Source: Paludibacter sp. (GTDB taxonomy: Bacteria; Bacteroidota; Bacteroidia; Bacteroidales; Paludibacteraceae). Taken from it: 64,000 nt of DNA. Numbering within the stretch: the first letter of the stretch is position 1; the number at the start of each line of letters is the position of its first letter. Both the position numbers and the translations under genes were made by a program. Under the pieces are notes generated by a model that had not been told where the DNA came from, did not search any database, and saw only the letters and a program-made list of their open reading frames with translations. This document shows positions 50,870-59,782 of the stretch, piece by piece. Location: positions 62,001-126,000 of the forward strand of contig NZ_WASO01000011.1 in assembly GCF_009712605.1 (NCBI RefSeq), given 5' to 3'.

Positions 50870-51865
50870 ATGTCAGTTAATAAAACTATTGCAATTGTTG
50901 CCGGTGGAGAACAATCTGAAGTTATTGTTTCTATTAAAAGCGCGAAAGGTATTTTTTCTTTCTTACAAGATTCCGGTTACAACCTCTATATCGCAGTAAT
51001 TGAAAAGGATAACTGGCATGTTTTGCTCGAAGACGATTCGACCTTACCGATTGATAAAAACGACTTCAGCTTTGTATTGAACGGGCAAAAAATCACTTTC
51101 GACTGCGCCTACATTACCATTCACGGTATTCCTGGCGAAGATGGCCGCTTGCAGGGCTACTTTGAAATGATCGGAATGCCTTACACTTCCTGCAACGTTC
51201 TGGCTTCTGCCATCACCTACAATAAATACGTTTGCAACACTTACCTGAAAGGTTTCGGAGTAAATGTGGCACCATCTATCCGTTTGAGAAAAAGCGATGT
51301 AATTACAGCCGCTCAGGTGGTCGAAAAAGTGGGTCTACCCTGCTTTGTAAAACCTAATCTCGGTGGTTCCAGTTTCGGTGTTACCAAAGTAAAAGCCGTC
51401 GAAGAGGTAGAACCGGCTATTGCAAAAGCTTTTGCCGAAGCACAGGAAGTAATTATCGAAAGTTTTATGCAGGGAACTGAAATCACCAACGGAATCTTCT
51501 CCACGGCTAAACGCCAGGTGGTACTTCCTATCACTGAAGTAGTTCCGGCGAACGAATTTTTCGATTTTGCCGCCAAATACAAAGGCGAATCGCAGGAAAT
51601 TACACCAGCCCGTTTGTCGGCTGAACTGACCGCGGAAGTACAAAAAACAACTGCATTTATTTATAATACTTTAGGTTGCAATGGCATTGTACGCATCGAT
51701 TACATCATCACCGAAGGAGATAAAATCAATCTGCTGGAAGTAAATACCACCCCGGGAATGACTCCTACCAGCTTCATTCCCCAACAAATTCCTCACGCAG
51801 GATTGGTTATCGGTGAGGTAATTTCAGAAATTATTGAAGATGCTATTGCCCGCAAAAAGGCTTAA
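50870..51865 (+). CDS. ddl: D-alanine--D-alanine ligase
   Basis: A 331-residue ATP-grasp ligase of peptidoglycan synthesis. IAIVAGGEQSEVIVSIKSA (the HxSE-like N-terminal block, here QSE), IHGIPGEDGRLQGYFEMIGMPYTSCNVLASA, LPCFVKPNLGGSSFGVTKV and the C-terminal LEVNTTPGMTPTSFIPQQ are typical. The ATG at 50870 follows the promoter; an upstream frame would start before it. tsaE follows 13 bases after the stop. Confidence 0.95.
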   Translation: MSVNKTIAIVAGGEQSEVIVSIKSAKGIFSFLQDSGYNLYIAVIEKDNWHVLLEDDSTLPIDKNDFSFVLNGQKITFDCAYITIHGIPGEDGRLQGYFEMIGMPYTSCNVLASAITYNKYVCNTYLKGFGVNVAPSIRLRKSDVITAAQVVEKVGLPCFVKPNLGGSSFGVTKVKAVEEVEPAIAKAFAEAQEVIIESFMQGTEITNGIFSTAKRQVVLPITEVVPANEFFDFAAKYKGESQEITPARLSAELTAEVQKTTAFIYNTLGCNGIVRIDYIITEGDKINLLEVNTTPGMTPTSFIPQQIPHAGLVIGEVISEIIEDAIARKKA

Positions 51866-51878
51866 AAGTAACTTTTCT

Positions 51879-52292
51879 ATGACTTTTCAAATAAAATCAC
51901 TCGATACGATCCGCGAAACTGCCCGTGAATTTATCAATAACATGGGTGAACGCACGGTTTTTGCTTTCTATGGTTCGATGGGAGCCGGAAAAACAACCTT
52001 TGTGAAGGCCGTATGCGAAGAGCTCGGCGTGAAAGACGTTGTAAACAGCCCCACATTTGCCATTATCAACGAATATGAGGTGGAAGGTAAGGCACCCATA
52101 TTTCACTTCGATTTTTACCGTATAAACAAGCCTGAAGAGGCTTTCGACTTCGGGTATGAAGACTATTTCTACAGCGGAAGCATTTGTTTCATCGAATGGC
52201 CCGAAAAAATAGAAGCACTTTTACCAGAAAATTGCGTGAAAGTAACTATCGAAGAACAAGCGGATGGAAGCCGAAAAATTGAAGTGGAATAA
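51879..52292 (+). CDS. tsaE: tRNA t6A synthesis ATPase TsaE
   Basis: A 137-residue P-loop protein. Walker A is GSMGAGKTTFVKA and the hallmark NSPTFAIINEYEV and FHFDFYRI follow, then CFIEWPEKIEALLP. It supports N6-threonylcarbamoyladenosine modification of tRNA together with TsaB, TsaC and TsaD, which are elsewhere. Co-transcribed with ddl. Confidence 0.95.
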   Translation: MTFQIKSLDTIRETAREFINNMGERTVFAFYGSMGAGKTTFVKAVCEELGVKDVVNSPTFAIINEYEVEGKAPIFHFDFYRINKPEEAFDFGYEDYFYSGSICFIEWPEKIEALLPENCVKVTIEEQADGSRKIEVE

Positions 52293-52328
52293 AATCTCCG
52301 GGTACTATTTCATAATCACATAAAACAG

Positions 52329-52355
52329 AAAAAGCGGCAAAAATGCCGCTTTTTT
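52329..52355. terminator. Bidirectional terminator between tsaE and the acyltransferase
   Basis: GCGGCA / TGCCGC stem extended by A- and T-runs on both sides, between convergent genes. Confidence 0.88.
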
Positions 52356-53173
52356 CAGTTATTTTTTTTCAATTCATATGTTTTCCGGTATAAGAATTTT
52401 CCTAAATCTTCCGGCTTCTTATACTGTTTTTGCTCTTCTACACTAATAGGTTCGCCGATGCGGAGATGAATCTTCTTTCCTTTCTTATTGTTCAATTCAG
52501 CAGGAATAAAAGCCGTTCTTAATATCGGATGAATCAATCCTATCAATAAAAACCGCCAGCTGTTATGACCCTCAAAATAGACAGGAATAACAGGTACTTC
52601 GGACTTTTGAATAAGCTTTACGGTCGGCAACTGCCACTCACGGTCACCAATCCGAAACCACTTTACAATTTTAGAAACCTGTCCTGAAGGAAAGAAAAAA
52701 AGCGGATGACCTTCGTTCAAATGATTCATAGCTACACGCAAACCAGGTAGACTGGAGCGATTGCTGGTCGATTTTTCGAAAGGATTGACAGGAATAAAAT
52801 GGTGAGATATAGGTTCTACCTTGCTCAGAAGAAAATTTGTAATTCCTTTTATGTCAGGACGAACACTGCTAATGACGCGCACTAACGACATACCGTCATA
52901 TGTACCGTAAGGATGATTGGAAACCGTTACAAACTTCTCGTTTTCAGTAAAATATTTTAATGCTTCAGGGTTGTCAACAACCGTTTCCACACCAAATAAT
53001 TTGTAAACCTCGTCAATAAACCCGTTTCCGTCAGAAGAGTTATTTTTTGCTGCTTCATATACTTTATGAACTTTTCCAAGTCCCAAAACATGATAAACCA
53101 TTTTACCAAATGGTCTTCCTATCAGCGTCCTGAATAAAGGAACCTGACTACTGAACTCCTCAAAACTTATCAC
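52355..53173 (-). CDS. PlsC-like lysophospholipid acyltransferase
   Basis: A 272-residue membrane-associated acyltransferase. The catalytic block is VTVSNHPYGTYDGM (His and Asp five residues apart, as in the hemolysin/OlsA-like subgroup), followed by FFFPSGQVSK in place of FPEGTRS and VPVIPVYFEGHNS. The likely role is acylation of a lysophospholipid or ornithine-type lipid. It lies 29 bases downstream of the Lrp-type regulator gene on the same strand and may share its transcript. Confidence 0.85.
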   Translation of the reverse strand: MISFEEFSSQVPLFRTLIGRPFGKMVYHVLGLGKVHKVYEAAKNNSSDGNGFIDEVYKLFGVETVVDNPEALKYFTENEKFVTVSNHPYGTYDGMSLVRVISSVRPDIKGITNFLLSKVEPISHHFIPVNPFEKSTSNRSSLPGLRVAMNHLNEGHPLFFFPSGQVSKIVKWFRIGDREWQLPTVKLIQKSEVPVIPVYFEGHNSWRFLLIGLIHPILRTAFIPAELNNKKGKKIHLRIGEPISVEEQKQYKKPEDLGKFLYRKTYELKKNN

Positions 53174-53202
53174 CCTGTTATCAACTTAAAGTTTAACCTG
53201 TT

Positions 53203-53682
53203 TTATTTTTCTTCGTCTACACCAAATGTAGATAGTTGGCGACGGAAAATTTCTTCAAGCGAAAGTTGGAAAGTTTCTGTATTGGCAACGCCCGGAATGG
53301 TAGATATTTTATCGAGAATCAATCGTAATAAATGACGATTGTCTTTGGCATACATCTTTATAAACATCGCATATTTTCCGGTAGTGTAATGACACTCTAC
53401 AATTTCAGGAATCTCTTTAATATGATCAACTACCGTCTGGAACTCAATATTGTTTTTCAACACAATGCCTATGTAAGCGCATGTTTGATAACCAACTTTG
53501 TATTGATCGATAACAAATTCCGAATTACGTATTACACCCTGGTTAACAAGTTTTTGTACCCTTTGGTGAATGGCAGCACCGGACACATTGCATTCTCTGG
53601 CTATTTCCAAGAAAGGTGTCCTTGCGTTTTGAGATATATAATGCAAAATTTTACGATCCAGTTTATCTAATGTGTGTGCCAT
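53203..53682 (-). CDS. Lrp/AsnC family transcriptional regulator
   Basis: A 159-residue regulator. The helix-turn-helix is in DRKILHYISQNARTPFLEIARECNVSGAAIHQRVQKL (residues 8-45), and the RAM/AsnC ligand domain follows (YIGIVLKN, ECHYTTGKYAMFIKMYAKDNRHL). It probably responds to an amino acid. A minus-strand TATATTTG lies 22 bases before the ATG. It borders the candidate origin region. Confidence 0.93.
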   Translation of the reverse strand: MAHTLDKLDRKILHYISQNARTPFLEIARECNVSGAAIHQRVQKLVNQGVIRNSEFVIDQYKVGYQTCAYIGIVLKNNIEFQTVVDHIKEIPEIVECHYTTGKYAMFIKMYAKDNRHLLRLILDKISTIPGVANTETFQLSLEEIFRRQLSTFGVDEEK

Positions 53683-53704
53683 ATAACAGTATTTAAATTT
53701 GATG

Positions 53705-53712
53705 CAAATATA
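53705..53712 (-). promoter_or_regulatory. -7 element of the Lrp-type gene
   Basis: TATATTTG on the minus strand, 22 bases before the ATG. Confidence 0.5.
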
Positions 53713-53739
53713 GTGTAAATATTGAAAGTTAGCAAATTA

Positions 53740-54140
53740 TGTCGCTACATAAGTTTCAAAATGAAGTTATTCACAATAGTTTTACAACAGGTTGTTAGTA
53801 ACATTGTGGATAACTTGTGATTTCTTTTTCAAAACAAATTGAATTTTGCCCTTGCATTTTTACATAAATTTATTCTGTTATTCAATTCCTCTGTAATATC
53901 AAATTCGTTTTTCCATTTTTATACAATCATCTTCAACTACTTTTTACACACAAAACATATGCAGAGGGATAAAAAACTTGCTAACTTTGCAACTTATGAA
54001 CAGGTTGTTGATAACCATTTAAATACCTCTAAAAACTAAGTATTTACAAAACTAATAAATTGTTCATTTCTCCAATATTAAATTTGAAAAGGAAAAATCA
54101 AAGACTTTGCCAAAAAAGTTTTGAGCATTATCAACAATCA
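53740..54140. other. Candidate chromosomal replication origin
   Basis: An AT-rich intergenic region with DnaA boxes: TTATTCACA at 53767-53775 (plus), TTATCCACA on the minus strand at 53805-53813 (both perfect TTATnCACA), and one-mismatch TTATCAACA at 54006-54014 (minus) and 54128-54136 (plus). Flanking genes diverge (Lrp-type leftward, nadA rightward). Third-codon-position bias differs on the two sides in a strand-dependent way (see findings). dnaA is not in the window, which is not unusual for this phylum. This is a hypothesis. Confidence 0.5.
53982..53989 (+). promoter_or_regulatory. -7 element upstream of nadA
   Basis: TAACTTTG in the origin-like region. It would give a long leader of about 185 bases before the nadA ATG at 54182. 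Confidence 0.4.
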
Positions 54141-54181
54141 ATAATCATCATCTTTCTAAGTTTTTAAATTGAAAAAAAAAT

Positions 54182-55162
54182 ATGAATATAAAAGAATGTT
54201 GGTTGAAAAGTGGATTTGCCAATGAAGCCATTCCCGAAAATACAGATCTTGTAGCCGAAATAGCCCGTCTTAAAAAAGAAAAGAATGCCGTTATTATGGC
54301 TCACTACTACCAAACTGGTGATATACAAGATATTGCAGACGTTATTGGTGATAGCCTTGCTTTGGCCCAATGGGCAACCAAGGTTGAAGCTGATATTATT
54401 GTGATGTGTGGTGTTCATTTCATGGGTGAAACTGTAAAAATACTAAGCCCTGAAAAAAAGGTTTTAGTGCCTGATTTGAATGCCGGTTGTTCTTTGGCTG
54501 AAAGTTGTCCTGCCGATAAATTTGAAGAGTTTGTAAAGGCTCATCCCGATCATACGGTTATTTCGTATGTAAATACCACTGCTGCTGTTAAAACTTTGAC
54601 AGATGTGGTTGTGACATCGAGTAATGCCCGTAAAATAGTAGATAGCTTTCCCAAAGATGCGAAATTAATCTTTGGTCCGGATCGTAATCTTGGAAATTAT
54701 ATCAACAGTGTGACAGGTCGTTCAATGCTCTTATGGAATGGAGCTTGCCATGTTCATGAACAATTTTCGTTGGAAAAAATTCTTTTGTTGAAAAAAGAAC
54801 ATCCGAACGCTTTAATTTTAGCACATCCTGAATGTCAGAGTGTTGTGTTGAAAGTGGCCGATGAGATAGGATCAACTCTTGCTTTATTGAATTTCACAAA
54901 AACATCGGATGCTAAAGAATTTATTGTGGCTACTGAAAGTGGAATTATCCACGAAATGAGAAAATACAGTCCTGATAAAACGTTTATTCCTGCTCCTCCT
55001 ATCGATAGTACTTGCGGTTGCAACGATTGTAATTTTATGAAGCTCAATACAATGCAAAAAGTTTACAATTGCCTCAAGTATGAGTTTCCTGAAATTGAAA
55101 TTGATGAATCGATAAGAGTGAAAGCCGAAAAACCGATCAGAAGAATGTTGGAATTGAGCTAA
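54182..55162 (+). CDS. nadA: Quinolinate synthase
   Basis: A 326-residue [4Fe-4S] enzyme that condenses iminoaspartate with dihydroxyacetone phosphate for NAD synthesis. AVIMAHYYQTGDIQDIAD, the cluster cysteines in NAGCSLAESCPAD, HPECQS and STCGCNDCNFMKLN, and GPDRNLGNYI are diagnostic. Length is normal. nadB and nadC are not in the window. Its codons favour T and G at third positions, unlike plus-strand genes to the left of 52 kb. Confidence 0.97.
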   Translation: MNIKECWLKSGFANEAIPENTDLVAEIARLKKEKNAVIMAHYYQTGDIQDIADVIGDSLALAQWATKVEADIIVMCGVHFMGETVKILSPEKKVLVPDLNAGCSLAESCPADKFEEFVKAHPDHTVISYVNTTAAVKTLTDVVVTSSNARKIVDSFPKDAKLIFGPDRNLGNYINSVTGRSMLLWNGACHVHEQFSLEKILLLKKEHPNALILAHPECQSVVLKVADEIGSTLALLNFTKTSDAKEFIVATESGIIHEMRKYSPDKTFIPAPPIDSTCGCNDCNFMKLNTMQKVYNCLKYEFPEIEIDESIRVKAEKPIRRMLELS

Positions 55163-55181
55163 TATTTTAATTTACAATAGT

Positions 55182-55811
55182 ATGAGAGCTATAATAGTTA
55201 GTTTCATTTTCATTTTTGTTTTAGCTGATCAATTAGAGGCTCAAACTATTGAAACCAAATGGCTGCATTCAATCAACACCGGATCGGGTGCTTTTTTGAA
55301 TAATTCCAGTAAGTTTTTATCTAATTCAAACACCTATATTGCAGTAGGTGTACCATTATTTATTCTTACAAGCGGCTATCTGTCGAAGAATGAAGAAGAG
55401 GTAAAAAATGGCTGGTATATAGCTTCATCGTTAGTTGTTTCAAGTGCTTTTACAATGGCATTGAAATACAGCATAAACCGTCCGCGTCCGTATAAAACGT
55501 ATCCGGGTTATATTATTCCAAATGGAACTGAAGGAAGTCCTTCTTTTCCATCGGGACACACTTCTATGGCATTTTCTGTTGCTACATCTTTGAGTATCAG
55601 CTATCCGAAATGGTATGTAATTGCTCCCTCAATGTTGTGGGCAACATCGGTAGGTTATTCCAGAATGAATCTGGGAGTGCATTATCCTTCGGATGTGGCT
55701 GCAGGAGCTGTTTTAGGAGCCGGTAGCGCCTGGTTAACCTATAAGGCAAATCAATGGCTTAATAAACCTATAGAACGCGTTACAAAGCGTTCTATGGAGT
55801 GGCTACATTAA
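55182..55811 (+). CDS. PAP2 family phosphatase
   Basis: A 209-residue protein with a signal peptide or N-terminal helix (IIVSFIFIFVLADQLEAQ) and the three PAP2 motifs: KYSINRPRP, PSFPSGHTSMAF and SRMNLGVHYPSDV. It is probably a periplasm-facing phosphatidylglycerophosphate, undecaprenyl-diphosphate or lipid A phosphatase; the substrate is not readable. It lies 19 bases after nadA, and its last 4 bases overlap the convergent DUF4403 gene. Confidence 0.92.
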   Translation: MRAIIVSFIFIFVLADQLEAQTIETKWLHSINTGSGAFLNNSSKFLSNSNTYIAVGVPLFILTSGYLSKNEEEVKNGWYIASSLVVSSAFTMALKYSINRPRPYKTYPGYIIPNGTEGSPSFPSGHTSMAFSVATSLSISYPKWYVIAPSMLWATSVGYSRMNLGVHYPSDVAAGAVLGAGSAWLTYKANQWLNKPIERVTKRSMEWLH

Positions 55812-57199
55812 AATTGAAGCTGGTTCACTTTTAATTTGAGATTTCCGGAGAGTTGGCCGCTTACAACGATGGCATTCGGCGTGATGGTTATTGCGTCGAA
55901 ATTGCTTTTTACAAGTTTTCCGCTAAGATTTATTCCTTTAATCAACTCGTAATTTGTAAGCATTTCGTTACTGGTTTTCACAATGTCATTTATCTGATCT
56001 TTCATTGAAATAGTCAGATAAGGCTCTATCATTTTCAAAAATCTATTGTGCATTAACCAATTGGCACTTTTTACTAAAACATTTTTAGTTTTCATATCAA
56101 AGTCGAAATTGGTAACGCTCAATGTTTGGTTTACATTGTCGAAAGCGAGTTTACCCACACAATAAACAGTTCCATTTGCACTACCCATTACATGTGTTTC
56201 AACAACCAATAAATCATTGTGTCCGTAAAATTTAACCTTATCAATGGTTATGTGTTTACTTCTCTGATTAAAAGTTCTGCCAACAATTTGTTTGGATGCA
56301 ATATCTGTTAATTCTTTGTAGTCAAGATTGACGTTAAGAAGAAGATTAAATTCAGGTTTTATAGCTGAAACATATTGATAATCAGGTAAATTATTTACAT
56401 CATTATTTTTAATCTGGCTTCCTACCGATGTTTCTATCTGGGCATTCATTCCAAGATTGAAATTTACATGAGATCCGTTGGCCACCATTGGAGTTGAAAG
56501 AATACTTTTTGGTGTAACCTTCAACCAAACGTCGTAGTTTTTGTTTACCTGAATCGGTTTTTGAGCAACCGTCCAGGTTTTAGTCATAATCTGACGGACA
56601 TCCATATTTTTAGAGATGGCGGCATCAATTGACTTATTTATTTTTTGTTGTAAAGCTTTAAGAGTAAGGTTGGCAATCATTGTAACCGGCATTTCAATTC
56701 CTGCAACTTTCACAGTAGGTCTTTCAGTCCAGTTAAAATTATTAATCTTCGTGAAAGTAGTTATTTTCCAATCGTTTTGAAGCTGGTAAGTAGAACTTAA
56801 ATTGATGGTAATTCCACCGGTTGCCTGATAATATTGCTGAATGGTAGCACCAAGAATTGTTTTCTTGAATCCGGTTTCAACCCAAATTTTCAAAGGAATG
56901 GTACAGTTTATTTTATTTCCGCTGATAGTAAAATGAATATCCTGTTGTTTCCATACTTTCAGGCGTAAATTATCATCAGACAGGTTGTTATCTTCATAAA
57001 TAATATTTTTGAGATAACTGTTGATGCTTTTTTCAAGATCCTGAACATCAATATCGAGAGAAATGCCGATAGTTGATGTTTTGTTTTCAATGGTAGGAGG
57101 AATATAATTTTCAGTTGGTTTGTCAATCAATAGCTGAGAACTTCCACACGCTGAAAGAAATAAAATTAAAGACAGAAAAAGATAACTATATTTCCTCAT
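55808..57199 (-). CDS. DUF4403 lipoprotein
   Basis: A 463-residue lipoprotein with signal YLFLSLILFLSACGSS (lipidated Cys18). The body matches the DUF4403 family: IGISLDIDVQDLEKSINSYL near residue 50, KINCTIPLKIWVE near 115, LTLKALQQKINKSIDAAI near 180 and a beta-rich remainder ending LSGNLKLKVNQLQF. Function is unknown; its repeated amphipathic strands suggest a lipid-binding barrel-like fold, which is only an impression. It lies 17 bases downstream of the U32 gene on the same strand and so may be in its operon. Confidence 0.85.
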   Translation of the reverse strand: MRKYSYLFLSLILFLSACGSSQLLIDKPTENYIPPTIENKTSTIGISLDIDVQDLEKSINSYLKNIIYEDNNLSDDNLRLKVWKQQDIHFTISGNKINCTIPLKIWVETGFKKTILGATIQQYYQATGGITINLSSTYQLQNDWKITTFTKINNFNWTERPTVKVAGIEMPVTMIANLTLKALQQKINKSIDAAISKNMDVRQIMTKTWTVAQKPIQVNKNYDVWLKVTPKSILSTPMVANGSHVNFNLGMNAQIETSVGSQIKNNDVNNLPDYQYVSAIKPEFNLLLNVNLDYKELTDIASKQIVGRTFNQRSKHITIDKVKFYGHNDLLVVETHVMGSANGTVYCVGKLAFDNVNQTLSVTNFDFDMKTKNVLVKSANWLMHNRFLKMIEPYLTISMKDQINDIVKTSNEMLTNYELIKGINLSGKLVKSNFDAITITPNAIVVSGQLSGNLKLKVNQLQF

Positions 57200-57216
57200 G
57201 ATTAATTGATATTTAA

Positions 57217-58482
57217 TTATTTAGTAATTTTACTATCCTCCCATTTGAAAAGTTTGTCGTTGCGTCTTACTTTATCTTTAACGGCAATAGAGAAATAATC
57301 TCCCTTTTTAGCTTCATCTACTGGTTTTAGGTCTACCCGGATTTCGGACAATGTATCTTCATAGCAACCTGTTGTAGGTCCGGTTATGATGATTTCATCT
57401 CCTATTTTTACCGATTGTGTCTCTATCAGGCATTCGGCAACACCGATGTTGGCAAAATAGTTGGTTACCTTGCCTACATAAATTTTCTTTTTGGTGGCTT
57501 CCGAACCGTAATTTTTACTCCACTCGCCCAACCGTTGTCCCAGGTAATATCCATTCCAGAAACCACGGTTAAATACCTTTTTCAACCGTTCGTCCCAGGC
57601 AGCAATCTTTTCATCGGTGAAACTATCGTCCAAATAAGACTGAATAGCCTGTTTGTAGCATTCCACAACCGTTCTCACATATTCGGCGCTGCGGGCACGT
57701 CCTTCGATTTTGAAAACACGCACACCCGAATCGATCATTTTGTTCAGAAAATGGATAGTTTTCAAATCTTTTGGCGACATAATGTACTGGTTTTCAATGT
57801 CCAGTTCAATGTCCGATTCTTTATCTTTTACGGTATATCCACGACGGCAAACCTGCATACAAGCGCCCCGGTTGGCCGATGCATTCATTTCGTGGAGGCT
57901 CAGGTAACATTTACCCGATACAGCCATGCAAAGTGCTCCGTGACAGAACATTTCGATTCGTACCAGTTCTCCTTTTGTGCCGCAAATATTTTCTTCAACG
58001 ATTTTATTGTGGATAGCTTTCACCTGATCCATATTCAGTTCGCGGGCCAGTACCACCACATCGGCAAACTGAGCGTAAAAACGTAAAGATTCTGCGTTGG
58101 AAATATTTAACTGCGTTGAAAGATGCACCTCCACCCCTACCCGATTGGCATAAGTCATGGCTGCCACATCGGATGCAATAATGGCCGAAACACCGGCTTC
58201 TTTGGCAGTATCCACTATTTCACGCATCAGTTGAAGATCTTCATCGTACAGTATTGTATTGAGAGTCAGGTAACTTTTTACGTTGTTCTTTTGGCAGGTA
58301 GCTACAATCTCTTTGAGATCTTCGGTGGTAAAATTGTTGGATGAACGCGAACGCATGTTCAGCTTTTCGATGCCAAAATAGACCGCATCGGCTCCTCCCT
58401 GAATGGCTGCCGTGAGCGATTCCCAAGAACCGGCGGGTGCCATTACTTCAAAATCGGATATATTTAATTTATTGTTGTTCAC
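57217..58482 (-). CDS. U32 family peptidase / tRNA hydroxylation protein TrhP-like
   Basis: A 421-residue protein of the U32 (YegQ/TrhP) family. It opens with EVMAPAGSWESLTAAIQGGADAVYFG and has the signature ELVRIEMFCHGALCMAVSGKCYLS with clustered cysteines, then ANRGACMQVCRRGY (probable Fe-S ligands) and DSGVRVFKIEGRARSAEYV. Recent work links this family to hydroxylation of uridine-34 in tRNA and not to proteolysis. Its position next to mnmA, another tRNA U34 modification gene, fits that role. Confidence 0.92.
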   Translation of the reverse strand: MNNNKLNISDFEVMAPAGSWESLTAAIQGGADAVYFGIEKLNMRSRSSNNFTTEDLKEIVATCQKNNVKSYLTLNTILYDEDLQLMREIVDTAKEAGVSAIIASDVAAMTYANRVGVEVHLSTQLNISNAESLRFYAQFADVVVLARELNMDQVKAIHNKIVEENICGTKGELVRIEMFCHGALCMAVSGKCYLSLHEMNASANRGACMQVCRRGYTVKDKESDIELDIENQYIMSPKDLKTIHFLNKMIDSGVRVFKIEGRARSAEYVRTVVECYKQAIQSYLDDSFTDEKIAAWDERLKKVFNRGFWNGYYLGQRLGEWSKNYGSEATKKKIYVGKVTNYFANIGVAECLIETQSVKIGDEIIITGPTTGCYEDTLSEIRVDLKPVDEAKKGDYFSIAVKDKVRRNDKLFKWEDSKITK

Positions 58483-58507
58483 TGAATAATTATTATTATG
58501 TTGAAAA

Positions 58508-59572
58508 TCAGATAATCATACCGCTTCCCAGACAGAGTTGAGCGTCGTTGTCGTAAATAACGCCAAATTGTCCTGAAGCAATGCCCTGAATTTTATCTTC
58601 AGAGTAAATGCGGTAGATATCGTTTATTTTAACCAGTTTGCCTTTGGTAAATTCGGGAGTGTGACGAATTTTGAAATTAATATCTTTTTCGCCTTCAAAA
58701 TTGCCCCACCAATCTTCGGTAATAAACTGGAATCCTTGTAAATTGATTACTTTACCATATTGTGTTTCAGGGTCGTATCCGTTTGAAACGTAAACGATAT
58801 TTTCTTCTACATTCTTTTTTACCACAAACCACGGTCCTCCACCCAATCGTAAACCTCTACGTTGGCCAATAGTGTGAAACCAGTAACCATTGTGTGTACC
58901 CAGAATTTTTCCGGTTTCCAGTTCAACGATTTTTCCCTTTTTTTCGCCAAGGTAACGACGGATAAAATCGTTGTAATTTATTTTTCCAAGGAAGCAAATA
59001 CCCTGACTATCTTTGCGTTCGGCACTTGGAAGTTTGGCATCTGCGGCAATTTGGCGTACTTCGCTTTTTTGCAGATGTCCAATAGGAAACATCAGTTTGC
59101 TAACTTGCAGGTAATCAATTTGTCCCAAAAAATAGGTCTGATCTTTTACATGATCGGCAGCAGTGGCGAGGTAAGTTTTTCCATCAATTTCGGCAGTGCG
59201 GGCGTAGTGACCGGTAGCTGTTTTATCGAACTCTTTTCCCCAGTTTTGTTCAAAGCAACCAAACTTAATAAGCTTGTTGCACATCATGTCGGGGTTGGGA
59301 GTCAAACCGCGTTTTACGGCTTCAATTGTATAACTTACAACGTTTTCCCAGTACTCTTCGTGGAGAGAAACTTCTTCGTATTTACAACCATATTTTTTGG
59401 CAATGTATGTAGTAATTTCAATGTCTTCTTCTGAGGGGCAATCGATGAAACCATCTTCTTCTTCCATTCCGATTCGGATGTAAAAAATGGTGGGGTCATA
59501 GCCCGCTTCTTTGAGCAGATGTACCATCACGGAACTGTCTACTCCTCCTGAAACTAACGCGGCAATGTTCAT
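58508..59572 (-). CDS. mnmA: tRNA-specific 2-thiouridylase
   Basis: A 354-residue MnmA. PP-loop [18 protein letters not shown] at the start, catalytic Cys in [13 protein letters not shown], second Cys in [15 protein letters not shown], and the C-terminal beta domain. It makes the 2-thio group of wobble uridine 34. The gene lies upstream of the U32 gene (25 bases) and its promoter element is at 59650-59657. Confidence 0.96.
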   Translation of the reverse strand: MNIAALVSGGVDSSVMVHLLKEAGYDPTIFYIRIGMEEEDGFIDCPSEEDIEITTYIAKKYGCKYEEVSLHEEYWENVVSYTIEAVKRGLTPNPDMMCNKLIKFGCFEQNWGKEFDKTATGHYARTAEIDGKTYLATAADHVKDQTYFLGQIDYLQVSKLMFPIGHLQKSEVRQIAADAKLPSAERKDSQGICFLGKINYNDFIRRYLGEKKGKIVELETGKILGTHNGYWFHTIGQRRGLRLGGGPWFVVKKNVEENIVYVSNGYDPETQYGKVINLQGFQFITEDWWGNFEGEKDINFKIRHTPEFTKGKLVKINDIYRIYSEDKIQGIASGQFGVIYDNDAQLCLGSGMII

Positions 59573-59649
59573 TCTTTAATTCTAAAAATATTGTAATGTA
59601 TTGATTATTAATAATTTGTTTTCTTTTTTACTTCAAAGAAACGACGATG

Positions 59650-59657
59650 CAAAAATA
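59650..59657 (-). promoter_or_regulatory. -7 element of mnmA
   Basis: TATTTTTG on the minus strand, 77 bases before the mnmA ATG. Confidence 0.4.
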
Positions 59658-59704
59658 CTCAAAAAATGCGGTATGTCAGTTTTTTTTTACTGGTATACAA
59701 TTTG

Positions 59705-59734
59705 TTGTATTAGAATTGTTTTGATGTATCTTTG
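59705..59734 (+). promoter_or_regulatory. Promoter of lemA
   Basis: TTG at 59705-59707, 19 bases, then TATCTTTG at 59727-59734: a full consensus promoter, 48 bases before the ATG. Confidence 0.7.
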
Positions 59735-59782
59735 TAACAAATAGAAAGTCAAAATTAATTCAGAAAAATAAATTATTAATGT

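Noticed and set aside
53683-54181. Small protein gene in the origin-like gap (open frame near 53839-54039)
   Set aside because: The frame has poor, hydrophobic-aromatic low-complexity content, no ribosome-binding site, and passes through the nadA promoter element.
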